Below, piece after piece: positions 8,090 to 15,845 of a stretch of 64,000 bases of DNA. How positions within the stretch are numbered: the stretch's first letter is position 1; each line of letters starts with the position of its first letter. The DNA lies in the NCBI RefSeq assembly GCF_003991225.1, contig NZ_JTFC01000033.1:1-64000 (forward strand). Direction: 5' to 3'. The DNA is from Candidatus Kurthia intestinigallinarum. Lineage in GTDB: Bacteria; Bacillota; Bacilli; Bacillales_A; Planococcaceae. Below the pieces are notes generated by a model. The model did not search any database. It was not told the DNA's origin and worked only from the letters and a program-made list of their open reading frames with translations. Both the position numbers and the translations under genes were made by a program.

Positions 8090-8779
8090 CTATACAGTAG
8101 TGGATGCATGGTCCGCATCCAAAACGGTCTTTTCATATTCCCCACCGTTAATTTGCGTAAACATATGTCCAGCCGCCGTTAATAGCTTATCTGCCTCTTC
8201 TGTCGACATAGATGGACGTAAATAAAAGATTTGTAAGACGTCCGTTGCGTGCTCATTCACTGCAGTACGTGCAGAATCGACGTATGGGCTCCCAAATGCC
8301 CCTGTCGCATCTTTTGCGTAAGCAATCGCATCAAGTGTCGTGAACCGGCCGTTAAGTGCGTCATAGCCCGTTTCTTTCGTTCCTAGTGCTACCGTAATAG
8401 CACCGTCTAATTTTGCCACGTCGTAGCTACCGACAGGAATTTCATATTGTAGCGAGAAGAAATTATTTAAATCCACTACTGAATTGACTGGTTGTAAATA
8501 ATCACCTTTTGCAATGCGGCGTAACATTGCTTCTGTCGAATGACGATAGCGGCTAGGACTTGCGCCAAGTTTTTTCCAGACGTCTCGCCATTCACTAACA
8601 CCAGCGCGCTCTGTCACAGGGGCATCTTGTAAGTCAAAGTACAAGCTTTCCTGATATAATCTTGTACGTCCGAGAATCATTTGAGGCGATTCTCCCGCTG
8701 TAATTTTGGTATAATGTATAATGCCGATTTTAAATTCGGGAATAATTGTCGTTAACGAAGAATCTAAATGAATATGCAT
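8090..8779 (-). CDS. B3/B4 domain (tRNA-synthetase-associated) protein
   Basis: A 229-aa protein resembling the free-standing B3/B4 domain otherwise found in phenylalanyl-tRNA synthetase beta subunits. Recognisable segments are VSEWRDVWKKLGASPSRYR near residue 60, AMLRRIAKGDYL, VDLNNFFSLQYEIPVGSYD, and a helical C-terminus. Free-standing members have been linked to editing or deacylation of mischarged aminoacyl-tRNA, but this is not proven for this one. ATG 8779 is chosen because AAAGGTGA lies just before it; a GTG 18 nt upstream is the alternative. It is the first gene of a two-gene operon, divergent from queG. Confidence 0.83.
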   Translation of the reverse strand: MHIHLDSSLTTIIPEFKIGIIHYTKITAGESPQMILGRTRLYQESLYFDLQDAPVTERAGVSEWRDVWKKLGASPSRYRHSTEAMLRRIAKGDYLQPVNSVVDLNNFFSLQYEIPVGSYDVAKLDGAITVALGTKETGYDALNGRFTTLDAIAYAKDATGAFGSPYVDSARTAVNEHATDVLQIFYLRPSMSTEEADKLLTAAGHMFTQINGGEYEKTVLDADHASTTV

Positions 8780-8838
8780 CGGATCACCTTTTTCCACGTA
8801 TTTTATGAAATTGTAACATAGAAGGAGTACACGACGAA

Positions 8839-9972
8839 ATGAATGTACTTACATTACAGCAGGAGCTACGCGATTTTGCGGCATCCATTGGGGTCGATAA
8901 AATTGGTTTTACGACGGCTGCACCGTTCGTCGATTTAAAGCATTTGCTGAAGCAACAGCAGGAATTAAACTATCAGTCAGGTTTTGAGGAAGAAAATATT
9001 GAGTTACGTACAGAGCCGACGTTACTACTAGAAGAAGCCGCGAGCATTATTGCGATTGCGGTAGCGTATCCATCCCGTATGGAAAATGCACCAACAGGGA
9101 AAAAAGGCGCTCGTCGTGGTATTTTTTGCCGCGCTTCATGGGGAACAGATTATCATACCGTTTTACGCGAGAAGTTGAAGGAAATTGAAGGCTTTTTAGT
9201 TGAGCGCGTGCCAGGCATTAAATTTCGCTCGATGGTCGATACGGGTGAGCTTGTAGACCGTGCAGTCGCAGAGCGCGCAGGGATTGGCTGGAGCGGTAAA
9301 AACTGCTCAATTATCACGCCAGAATTTGGTTCGTATGTCTATCTTGGTGAAATGATTACGAATATTCCCTTTGCGCCAGACGAAGCAATTGAGGACCAAT
9401 GCGGTGAGTGTACGCTGTGCATCGATGTCTGTCCAACAGGTGCTATCGTGCAGGGCGGCCAGCTTGATTCCAATCGCTGCGTCGCATTTCAGACGCAAAC
9501 GAAGGGCTTTTTACCAGATGAATTCCGTGAGAAAATCGGAAATCGAATTTATGGCTGTGATACGTGTCAGACAGTTTGTCCAAAAAATAAGGGCAAGAAA
9601 AACTGGCTACATGCGGCCTTTGAGCCAGAGCCAGAGCTTGCGAAGCCACTTCTAGCACCATTATTATCAATGACGAATAAGGAATTTAAATCGCAGTTTG
9701 GACATATGTCTGGCTCATGGCGTGGCAAAAAGCCGATTCAGCGTAATGCGATTATTGCACTCGCACATTTCAAGGAAGAAGATGCTATGCCACAACTCAT
9801 TGAGCTATTAACAAAAGATGAACGTCCGATGATTCGAGGAACTGCAGCCTGGGCAATCGGTAAAATTGCTGCAGCAGAAGCAGAAGAAGTGTTGCTGGCT
9901 GCATTACAGCTTGAGCAAGACCCAGATGTGTTAAATGAAATCGACAAAGGCTTAACTTTGTTAAAAAATTAG
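8839..9972 (+). CDS. queG: Epoxyqueuosine reductase
   Basis: A 377-aa enzyme for the last step of queuosine synthesis, reducing epoxyqueuosine at tRNA position 34 with cobalamin and two [4Fe-4S] clusters. Cluster ligands are Cys188, 191, 194, 198 (CGECTLCIDVCP) and Cys214, 240, 243, 247 (CDTCQTVCP). The proposed catalytic Asp134 is in VDTGELVDR. A HEAT-like repeat region fills about 285-377, as in QueG. GAAGGAG precedes the ATG. trmL follows after 15 nt, so two wobble-base modification enzymes share a transcript. Confidence 0.97.
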   Translation: MNVLTLQQELRDFAASIGVDKIGFTTAAPFVDLKHLLKQQQELNYQSGFEEENIELRTEPTLLLEEAASIIAIAVAYPSRMENAPTGKKGARRGIFCRASWGTDYHTVLREKLKEIEGFLVERVPGIKFRSMVDTGELVDRAVAERAGIGWSGKNCSIITPEFGSYVYLGEMITNIPFAPDEAIEDQCGECTLCIDVCPTGAIVQGGQLDSNRCVAFQTQTKGFLPDEFREKIGNRIYGCDTCQTVCPKNKGKKNWLHAAFEPEPELAKPLLAPLLSMTNKEFKSQFGHMSGSWRGKKPIQRNAIIALAHFKEEDAMPQLIELLTKDERPMIRGTAAWAIGKIAAAEAEEVLLAALQLEQDPDVLNEIDKGLTLLKN

Positions 9973-9987
9973 AAGGAAGTTAGAAAA

Positions 9988-10464
9988 ATGTCTTTAAATA
10001 TTGTATTATACCAACCAGAAATTCCTGCCAATACAGGAAATATTGCACGTACATGTGCCGCTACAAATGTAAGCCTACATTTAATTCGTCCATTAGGCTT
10101 TTCAACAGATGATAAAATGCTAAAACGTGCAGGCCTTGATTATTGGTCAAGCGTCGACATTACGTACTATGATAATGTCGAAGAGTTTTTTGAAAAAACA
10201 GCAGGTGGCATGCATTACTTTATCGAAACATTCGGTACGAAAATGTATTCAGAGTTTGATTATTCAAATGTAGAAGAAGACATTTACTTCATGTTTGGTA
10301 AAGAAACAACCGGTATTCCACGCGAATTAATCGCTGAACGTACGGATATGTGCCTACGTATTCCACAAAGTGAAAATGTTCGTTCAATGAACTTATCTAA
10401 TACCGCTGCAATCGTTATTTTCGAAGCATTACGTCAACGTGATTTCCCAAATATGATTAAATAA
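9988..10464 (+). CDS. trmL: tRNA (cytidine/uridine-34 2'-O)-methyltransferase
   Basis: A 158-aa SPOUT methyltransferase (TrmL/CspR). It 2'-O-methylates the wobble nucleotide of tRNA-Leu isoacceptors using S-adenosylmethionine. Family signatures are YQPEIPANTGNIARTCAAT at the N-terminus, FGKETTGIP in the middle and IPQSENVRSMNLSNTAAI forming the trefoil knot. Length is exactly typical. GAAGGAAG precedes the ATG, and it is the second gene of the queG operon. The cluster at the start of the window encodes one of its likely substrates, tRNA-Leu(CAA). Confidence 0.97.
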   Translation: MSLNIVLYQPEIPANTGNIARTCAATNVSLHLIRPLGFSTDDKMLKRAGLDYWSSVDITYYDNVEEFFEKTAGGMHYFIETFGTKMYSEFDYSNVEEDIYFMFGKETTGIPRELIAERTDMCLRIPQSENVRSMNLSNTAAIVIFEALRQRDFPNMIK

Positions 10465-10472
10465 AATGGTAG

Positions 10473-10498
10473 AGCCTCGCATTTGTGGGGCTTTTTTT
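10473..10498 (+). terminator. Terminator of queG-trmL
   Basis: AGCCTCGC pairs with GTGGGGCT (8 bp with two G-T), loop ATTT, then T7. Confidence 0.85.
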
Positions 10499-10548
10499 AT
10501 ACTTGAAATGGGTATAGATAAGTAAATACGTTTGAGGGGGAATGTCGC

Positions 10549-10683
10549 ATGAAAGAGCGTGAAAGTGGCAATATGGCGAATGACATGGAAGAAGTTGAAG
10601 AACTAGGAAAACAAATGGAACAGGTGAGTGAGCAGGCGGAGGAAGCACGTGAGGAAGGCTTGCAGCAAGATCCTGCACAATAA
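10549..10683 (+). CDS. Small acidic helical protein, unknown
   Basis: A 44-aa open frame with a good ribosome-binding site (GAGGGGG, 8 nt before ATG) and its own terminator just downstream. The product is very rich in Glu and Gln with no aromatic residue (MEEVEEL, QMEQVSEQAEEAREE), consistent with one amphipathic helix or coiled coil. The overlapping ATG at 10542 is closed after six codons. I do not recognise the family. The coding signal rests on the SD, the operon-like framing and the biased composition. Confidence 0.6.
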   Translation: MKERESGNMANDMEEVEELGKQMEQVSEQAEEAREEGLQQDPAQ

Positions 10684-10719
10684 AAAGGGAGACGCCCGGA
10701 TATGGGTGCTTCCTTTTTT
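10684..10719 (+). terminator. Terminator after the small acidic protein
   Basis: AAAAAGG/CCTTTTT outer stem with an inner CGCCC/GGGTG helix and T7. Confidence 0.78.
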
Positions 10720-11120
10720 TATGGTTTAAGTGCGGTGATTAAAGCCTCACAAGTCGTTTGGTCAATTTCATAATATGTATCAGGGTCACTGCCAATACTA
10801 AGGTAGCCCTCTTTATAAACAGTAACTAATTCAGAGCCACCAGAGCCACCAAGTTTAAAGGATGTACCAGATGTTACATCCGGGTTGCGTAATACTTTCT
10901 TTGCTTCTACCATTTTTAAGAGCGTAAGAATGGTATCCGACTGCTTTGTAGATACCGTATTGATTTTATCGTCATCTGTTAGCACATGAGAGACCTTTAC
11001 TTTTGAAAAATTGACATCTGATAAAATATCTTTTTCAAAGGCGACGGGTTTTGGCATAAACACACTATAGGCAATCGCCGCAATTAAAATGACCGCTAGT
11101 AGCAGTATAATTTTCTTCAT
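10719..11120 (-). CDS. Small membrane-anchored or exported protein, unknown
   Basis: A 133-aa protein with an N-terminal hydrophobic segment (MKKIILLLAVILIAAIAYSVF, residues 1-21) and no lipobox or obvious signal-peptidase site, so it is likely an anchored extracytoplasmic domain of about 110 residues. The domain has a glycine-rich turn (KLGGSGGSEL) and ends in a short helix. The start at 11120 is preferred because AAAGGAGGTG lies 5 nt upstream; an in-frame ATG 24 nt earlier has no SD. It is monocistronic, between two terminators. No family is recognised. Confidence 0.72.
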   Translation of the reverse strand: MKKIILLLAVILIAAIAYSVFMPKPVAFEKDILSDVNFSKVKVSHVLTDDDKINTVSTKQSDTILTLLKMVEAKKVLRNPDVTSGTSFKLGGSGGSELVTVYKEGYLSIGSDPDTYYEIDQTTCEALITALKP

Positions 11121-11152
11121 TACTACACCTCCTTTATTTTCCATATTACCAT

Positions 11153-11196
11153 AAAAAAAGAAGGATTCCTGTTTTTGTAATAGGAATCCTTCTTTA
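11153..11196 (-). terminator. Terminator of the purine permease gene
   Basis: AAAGAAGGATTCCT pairs with AGGAATCCTTCTTT (14 bp). The U-run lies on the minus strand. Confidence 0.92.
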
Positions 11197-11209
11197 AATG
11201 TTTAATATC

Positions 11210-12514
11210 TTATAAAAATACTAATTGGACAATGAATAATATAGCGAATAAGTAAAGTAGTGGGTGAACTTTTTTCCATTCACCTTTTGCGATTTTTAAG
11301 ATTGGGTAGGCAATGAAACCAAATGCGATACCTGTAGAAATACTAGATGTTAAAGGCATGATTAACATTACTAGGAATACTGGTAATGTTTCGTCCATTG
11401 ATGACCAATCAACATCTTTAATTGAGCTAATCATTAACGCACCAACGATAACTAATACAGGAGACGTAATAGCAGCAACGCCTGAAACAGCACCTACTAA
11501 TGGACCGAAGAGTGAGGCAACGATGAATAAAACAGCAACGGTTACAGCTGTAAGCCCCGTACGGCCACCAGCAGCAACACCAGCAGAAGATTCAACGAAC
11601 GCAGCATTTGGGCTTGTACCAAACATTGCACCAACTGTTGTAGCGATTGAGTCACCTAATAATGCTTTACGTGCACGAGGCAACTTGCCATCTTCTTTTA
11701 ATAAGCCAGCTTGTTTTGCGACACCGACCATTGTACCTGTTGTATCAAATAATGTAACTAAGATGAATGAGAATACAACGCCATATAGGCTGTATTCGAT
11801 AATTTCACCAAATGCTTCAATTGGGTTCCACATTAAAATACCTTCTGGTAAATGTGGTGCTGCAATAATTTTCTCTGGCATGTGTAGCATACCTGTGAAG
11901 TACGCGATAATACCTGTTACGAGCATACCGACGAAAATCGCGCCCGGCACACGGCGTACCATTAAAATAACGGTAAATAATAAGCCAAAGAATGTTAATA
12001 AGACGCTAGGAGATGTTAAGTCACCTAATGTAAGTAGGTTCGTGTCTTTACTTGCGATAATAACGCCTGCAGAGCGAAGACCTAAGAATGCGATAAATAA
12101 ACCGATACCTGCTGTAATTGAATATTTTAAGTTGTTTGGAATAGCATCGATTAATTTTTCACGGAACGGTGTTAATGAAAGAATAACGAAAATAATACCG
12201 GCTACAAAGACAGAAGCGAATGCCGTCATATAGCTGATTTCGCCTTTTGATGCAAGCACGACAGAGAATGTAAAGAAGGCATTTAACCCCATACCTGGTG
12301 CGATTGCGATTGGATAGTTGGCAACAAGCCCCATCCATAATGTACCGATAACAGTTGAAATAATTGTTGCAATAAATACTTGATCACTTGGAACGCCAGC
12401 TTGTGCTAAAATCGCTGGATTAATGATGATGATATATACCATTGTTAAGAATGTTGTAATCCCTGCAAGGACTTCACGCTTAACTGTTGTGTTATTTTTT
12501 TCTAAGTGGAACAA
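11210..12514 (-). CDS. NCS2/AzgA-type guanine/hypoxanthine permease (PbuG/PbuO-like)
   Basis: A 434-aa integral membrane protein of the AzgA branch of nucleobase:cation symporters, importing hypoxanthine and guanine or adenine. Family signatures are the N-terminal REVLAGITTFLTMVYIIIINP, IAIAPGMGLNAFF near residue 72, and GTSPNAAFVESSAGVAAGGRTGL near 300; about 12-14 membrane spans follow. The start is TTG (12514), 6 nt after AAAGGAAG; no ATG is available nearby. The 5' region is short and I see no purine riboswitch fold, but it carries a promoter with a PurR-box-like inverted repeat. The sequence does not separate PbuG from PbuO. Confidence 0.92.
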   Translation of the reverse strand: MFHLEKNNTTVKREVLAGITTFLTMVYIIIINPAILAQAGVPSDQVFIATIISTVIGTLWMGLVANYPIAIAPGMGLNAFFTFSVVLASKGEISYMTAFASVFVAGIIFVILSLTPFREKLIDAIPNNLKYSITAGIGLFIAFLGLRSAGVIIASKDTNLLTLGDLTSPSVLLTFFGLLFTVILMVRRVPGAIFVGMLVTGIIAYFTGMLHMPEKIIAAPHLPEGILMWNPIEAFGEIIEYSLYGVVFSFILVTLFDTTGTMVGVAKQAGLLKEDGKLPRARKALLGDSIATTVGAMFGTSPNAAFVESSAGVAAGGRTGLTAVTVAVLFIVASLFGPLVGAVSGVAAITSPVLVIVGALMISSIKDVDWSSMDETLPVFLVMLIMPLTSSISTGIAFGFIAYPILKIAKGEWKKVHPLLYLFAILFIVQLVFL

Positions 12515-12530
12515 TGGAAACTTCCTTTCT

Positions 12531-12575
12531 AAATACGAACATTAAAAAAGCCAAATATAATAATATTCGTTTATG
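12531..12575 (-). promoter_or_regulatory. Candidate PurR operator (PurBox pair)
   Basis: Two inverted half-sites (AAATACGAACATT at 12531-12543, and on the minus strand CATAAACGAATATT at 12562-12575) have their CGAA cores 26 nt apart. This fits the B. subtilis PurR arrangement of two 14-nt boxes with central CGAA about 16-17 nt apart. It covers the -10 region of the purine permease gene. PurR binding is inferred. Confidence 0.6.
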
Positions 12576-12588
12576 ACGTAAAAAGCAA
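12560..12588 (-). promoter_or_regulatory. Sigma-A promoter of the purine permease gene
   Basis: On the minus strand TTGCTT (12588-12583), a 17-bp spacer and TATTAT (12565-12560). One PurR half-site sits in the spacer and -10 region, as expected for a repressible promoter. Confidence 0.6.
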
Positions 12589-12674
12589 TGGGTTTAATTG
12601 TAATTTAAGTTTTCAGGCAATAATTCGCAAGTAATTAGAAGGATTCGCTATAATAAAAAAAAGGAGTGATGGAA

Positions 12675-13523
12675 ATGTTCACAATTGATTCAACAAAAAC
12701 ATTAGTAAATGGCGTCGATATGCCGCGTTTTGGTCTAGGTGTCTATAAAATGACCGATAAGGACGAGGCAATCGAGGCGATGGTAACGGCGCTTCAGGCA
12801 GGATATCGCGCGATTGATACGGCTTCATTTTATGATAATGAAGTTGAAGTCGGCGAGGCTGTACGTCAATCTGGTGTCGCACGCGACAATATTTTTATTA
12901 CATCAAAGGTGTGGAACAACGACCAAGGCTATGATGAAGCATTGCGCGCATTTGAAGTATCGTTGAAAAATTTAAATATGGATTATATGGATTTATATTT
13001 AACCCATTGGCCAAAGCCGGACACGTATAAGGACACATATCGTGCGATTGAGCGTTTATATGATGAAAAGCTTATTCGTGCAACAGGGGTATCAAATCAT
13101 GAGGCACATAATTTGGAGGCATTATTTGCGCAAGCGAATGTACAGCCCATGGTCAATCAAATCGAATGCCATCCATACTTATCACAAAAAGCACTACAGC
13201 AATTTTGCGCCGAGCATCAAATTGCAGTGACAGCATGGTCGCCACTTGGTCGCGGGCGGGCACTACAGGATCCAACGATTTTAAACATAGCAGCGCGCTA
13301 CAATAAATCAGCGGCGCAAATTGTGATTCGCTGGCATCTACAAAATGACACACTGATCATTCCAAAATCGGTGACACCAAGTCGCATTCGTGCCAACGCG
13401 GAGGTATTTGATTTTGAATTAACTAAAGAAGATATGGCATTAATGGATTCACTTAATAAAGATGAGCGTACAGGGAATCATCCAGATTTATTCCCATACG
13501 ATGACCCAAAATACAATCGTTAA
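12675..13523 (+). CDS. Aldo/keto reductase (YvgN/YtbE-like)
   Basis: A 282-aa NADPH-dependent (beta/alpha)8-barrel oxidoreductase. The catalytic tetrad is intact: Asp48, Tyr53 (IDTASFYDN), Lys78 (ITSKVW) and His111 (LTHWP). The cofactor segment IPKSVTPSRI is near residue 230. B. subtilis homologues reduce glyoxal and methylglyoxal; the substrate here is unknown. ATG 12675 is chosen because AAGGAG lies 8 nt before it; the upstream GTG and ATG are inside the SD. A TATAAT lies about 20 nt upstream of the SD. Monocistronic with a strong terminator. Confidence 0.93.
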   Translation: MFTIDSTKTLVNGVDMPRFGLGVYKMTDKDEAIEAMVTALQAGYRAIDTASFYDNEVEVGEAVRQSGVARDNIFITSKVWNNDQGYDEALRAFEVSLKNLNMDYMDLYLTHWPKPDTYKDTYRAIERLYDEKLIRATGVSNHEAHNLEALFAQANVQPMVNQIECHPYLSQKALQQFCAEHQIAVTAWSPLGRGRALQDPTILNIAARYNKSAAQIVIRWHLQNDTLIIPKSVTPSRIRANAEVFDFELTKEDMALMDSLNKDERTGNHPDLFPYDDPKYNR

Positions 13524-13526
13524 CGA

Positions 13527-13563
13527 AAAAACACTTCCATGAGTTAGGCGGAAGTGTTTTTTG
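13527..13563 (+). terminator. Bidirectional terminator
   Basis: AAAAAACACTTCC pairs with GGAAGTGTTTTTT. It serves the aldo/keto reductase and the convergent DUF554 gene. Confidence 0.9.
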
Positions 13564-13569
13564 TATAGA

Positions 13570-14247
13570 TTAGAAAAAATGCGTGATAATAAAAAATAAG
13601 GGCGGTACGAGTAGGGCAGGAAGCATATTGAGCGATTTAAAACTTTTAATGCCGAGAATACTAAGGCCAGAAGCTAAAATCAAAATTCCGCCAATAATTG
13701 AAATCTCCGTCAGTAAATGTGCTGACATGAAATCGTTTAAATAAATAGCTAATAAATAAAATGAGCCTTGCCATACAAATAGTACAACTGCCGCAAAGGC
13801 AATGCCAATACCAAATGTAGAGGCCAAAACAATCGATGTTACAAAATCTAAAATAGCATTCGTAAATAAATATGTATAGTCACCATGAAGTGCACTATTA
13901 ATCGGTCCTAAAATCGATAAGGTGCCAATGCAAAACAGTAAAATGGCGGTTGATAACCCCTTCGCTAAATCACTTTTTGAAAATCTACCGACAAGCTTAT
14001 TAAACTGTGTTTCAATATCAATCATTTCGCCAATGAGTCCACCGATTGCGAGGCTTACGATAAATAGTACAGGGAAATCGCTCTTTGGCATATACTGTAC
14101 AATCGCATTAATACCAAGTGCCACTGCCGCAAAGCCCATTGCCTGCATCAAAATCTCCTGATAGCGTTCCTTGATACCTTTTTTCAGAAAACTTCCTATT
14201 AAACTTCCGACAATAATCGTCAAACAGTTAAAAATCGTTCCAATCAT
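13570..14247 (-). CDS. DUF554 family membrane protein
   Basis: A 225-aa protein with about seven hydrophobic segments. The N-terminus IGTIFNCLTIIVGSLIGSFLK and the GGLIGEMIDIE motif near residue 90 are typical of DUF554 (B. subtilis YdfK-type) proteins. Function is unknown; a transport role is often supposed. GGAGGG lies 6 nt before the ATG. It is alone in its transcript. The 460-bp stretch upstream holds a palindromic repeat and the bdb terminator but no gene that I can support. Confidence 0.85.
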   Translation of the reverse strand: MIGTIFNCLTIIVGSLIGSFLKKGIKERYQEILMQAMGFAAVALGINAIVQYMPKSDFPVLFIVSLAIGGLIGEMIDIETQFNKLVGRFSKSDLAKGLSTAILLFCIGTLSILGPINSALHGDYTYLFTNAILDFVTSIVLASTFGIGIAFAAVVLFVWQGSFYLLAIYLNDFMSAHLLTEISIIGGILILASGLSILGIKSFKSLNMLPALLVPPLFFIITHFF

Positions 14248-14382
14248 CCAATCCCTCCAATTCGTTTAGTATAACAAAAAAGAGACAGGGACTCCTAGCT
14301 CTATTCAATTAGCGGCTTGCACAGAAAAAGAAGAAATCACGCTAGAAAATGAGATAAAGAAAAAGACATGTTCCTTCAATTG

Positions 14383-14486
14383 AATTTGACGGACGCTTTC
14401 CTTTAGCATGGCGGAAGCCTCCTCGTTCGCAAGCTCACTGTGGGGTCTTTCGCTCATGCTATTCTCCTAGGAGTCGCCGTCAAATT
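14383..14486. repeat. Extragenic palindromic repeat element (~104 bp)
   Basis: The outer arms AATTTGACGG (14383-14392) and CCGTCAAATT (14477-14486) are perfect inverted repeats. An inner pair (AGCATGGCGGAAG and CTTTCGCTCATGCT) is nearly complementary, so the element folds as a long branched hairpin. The core text (CGCTTTCC ... GCCTCCTCG ... GGGGTCTT ... GGAGTC) resembles a palindromic element that recurs in intergenic regions of Bacillales genomes. Only one copy lies in this window. Confidence 0.72.
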
Positions 14487-14644
14487 CTTTTTTCACCATC
14501 TTTTTTTGTATGCAACTAGGATTTGATTTTACCGAAATTCGAGTATAGTCGTTGAGCTATTATTTCGTTCACTGGTATGGTTGCCCACTTTATCTTAATG
14601 GCTTTCAATTTTGTTCCGTGTGAATACGCGTGTTTTTGCTCAAC

Positions 14645-14683
14645 AAAAAAACACCTCCAACGATTTTTCTCATTGAAAGTGTC
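14645..14683 (-). terminator. Terminator of the bdb operon
   Basis: On the minus strand ACACTTTCAA pairs with TTGGAGGTGT (10 bp, two G-U) followed by U8. Confidence 0.82.
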
Positions 14684-14708
14684 CTTTTCTTTTTAGGTCA
14701 GTTTATTT

Positions 14709-15281
14709 TTATGAATTTTCCATTGTTTTGAAAAATTCAGTGAAACCTTCAGCTGTTTGTTCGCCGATGACACGTCCAACTTCTTTGCCGTCTTTAAAGT
14801 AGACAAGTGTTGGTGTGGCATTGATCGCGTAGTCTGTCCAGCCTTCTTCAAACTCTAAAACATTGTATTGATAAATATGCACATCCGCTTTATCCGCTGC
14901 AGGCATTAGGATTGGTGTTGTTGCCACGCAGTGAGAGCAAGTTGGGCTGAAGAAGTATGCGAATGTTTCTTTCCCCGCATCGATTCGTTTCTTTAAATCA
15001 TCCGGTAAGATGATGTTTTGATAATTTTTATCGTCTAATTGATTGATTGTTGCTTGTGTTTTCGGTTTGTAGTCACCATATAAGCCATGTGTATCGGTAT
15101 CACCTGTTGCTTTTTCGCCAGTTGTTTGGTTAGCGGCACTCGTTGAATTTTCAATTTTTGCTTCGTTTTGCGATTTGTTAATGAAGTAAATCGCTGTAAA
15201 ACCAAGTACAACAACAATTGCGATGATTAATAAAAGCGTTAAGCGATTGTCTTTTTTCTGTGCGGTTGTTTTTTTCGCCAT
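14709..15281 (-). CDS. Membrane-anchored thioredoxin-like thiol-disulfide oxidoreductase
   Basis: A 190-aa protein with a basic N-terminus, one membrane segment (residues 14-34), a Ser/Thr/Asn-rich linker and an extracytoplasmic thioredoxin fold. The active site is CSHC (Cys115, Cys118) in FFSPTCSHC, and the cis-proline loop is NATPTLVYF. It lies 3 nt after the DsbB-like gene, whose product would re-oxidise or partner it; the SD (AAAAGGAGC) lies in the end of that gene. It resembles BdbA/BdbD-like partners in extracytoplasmic disulfide formation. Whether it works as oxidase or isomerase is not clear from sequence. Confidence 0.88.
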   Translation of the reverse strand: MAKKTTAQKKDNRLTLLLIIAIVVVLGFTAIYFINKSQNEAKIENSTSAANQTTGEKATGDTDTHGLYGDYKPKTQATINQLDDKNYQNIILPDDLKKRIDAGKETFAYFFSPTCSHCVATTPILMPAADKADVHIYQYNVLEFEEGWTDYAINATPTLVYFKDGKEVGRVIGEQTAEGFTEFFKTMENS

Positions 15282-15284
15282 GAG

Positions 15285-15713
15285 TTAGTGTGCTCCTTTT
15301 TTAAGTTGTTTTAACATGTAAAAACTTGTAACTGCAATTAAAATAAAAGCGGTTAACGATAGGAATGGAATCGTAATGAAGCCAAGCCAGTTAATATATT
15401 GACCAGTACAAGGGACAAGTCCGCAAGAAGCGGCATTGTCTTGTAAGTATGGAATCTTTTGTATACCATAGTGATAGAGCGCAATACAAGCGCCGATTAC
15501 GGAAAAAATCGCGCTTGTGGCCGCAATTTTTACGTTGCGTTGTATGTATGCGATACCCAAAATTAGTACAAGTGGATACATAAAAATTCGTTGGAACCAA
15601 CAAAATTTACAAGGCTCATATAGTTGCACCTCAGAAAAGTACAGTGAACCGAGCGTCGCAACTAGTGAAACGGTCCACATAAATAGTAGTGCATTTTCGA
15701 GTTTTCGTTGCAT
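15285..15713 (-). CDS. bdbC: Disulfide bond formation protein, DsbB/BdbC family
   Basis: A 142-aa membrane protein with four predicted spans. Two redox pairs face the outside, as in DsbB: Cys35/Cys38 (CKFC, after span 1) and Cys97/Cys102 (CGLVPC, between spans 3 and 4). It would pass electrons from the thioredoxin-like partner to quinone. Length matches Gram-positive BdbC (about 138 aa). AGGAG precedes the ATG. It is the first gene of a two-gene operon. Confidence 0.92.
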   Translation of the reverse strand: MQRKLENALLFMWTVSLVATLGSLYFSEVQLYEPCKFCWFQRIFMYPLVLILGIAYIQRNVKIAATSAIFSVIGACIALYHYGIQKIPYLQDNAASCGLVPCTGQYINWLGFITIPFLSLTAFILIAVTSFYMLKQLKKGAH

Positions 15714-15845
15714 GAAAATTCTCCTAATTTTAGTCTATTTCTTACTCGATTATAGTGGGATTAGCGTCATAAGTAAAATAATTTTTCCCTTTTGTTTTAG
15801 AGTAGTAGAATAAGGGTACGCCTTGATTATGAAAGGGGACTAACC

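Noticed and set aside
11313..12233. A 306-codon + strand frame opposite the purine permease gene
   Set aside because: It is antisense to a clear membrane protein gene, lacks an SD, and its composition mirrors the hydrophobic codons of the other strand.
12515..12670. Purine riboswitch upstream of the permease
   Set aside because: I looked for the conserved junction and loop sequences and did not see them; the region is explained by promoter and PurR-like box.
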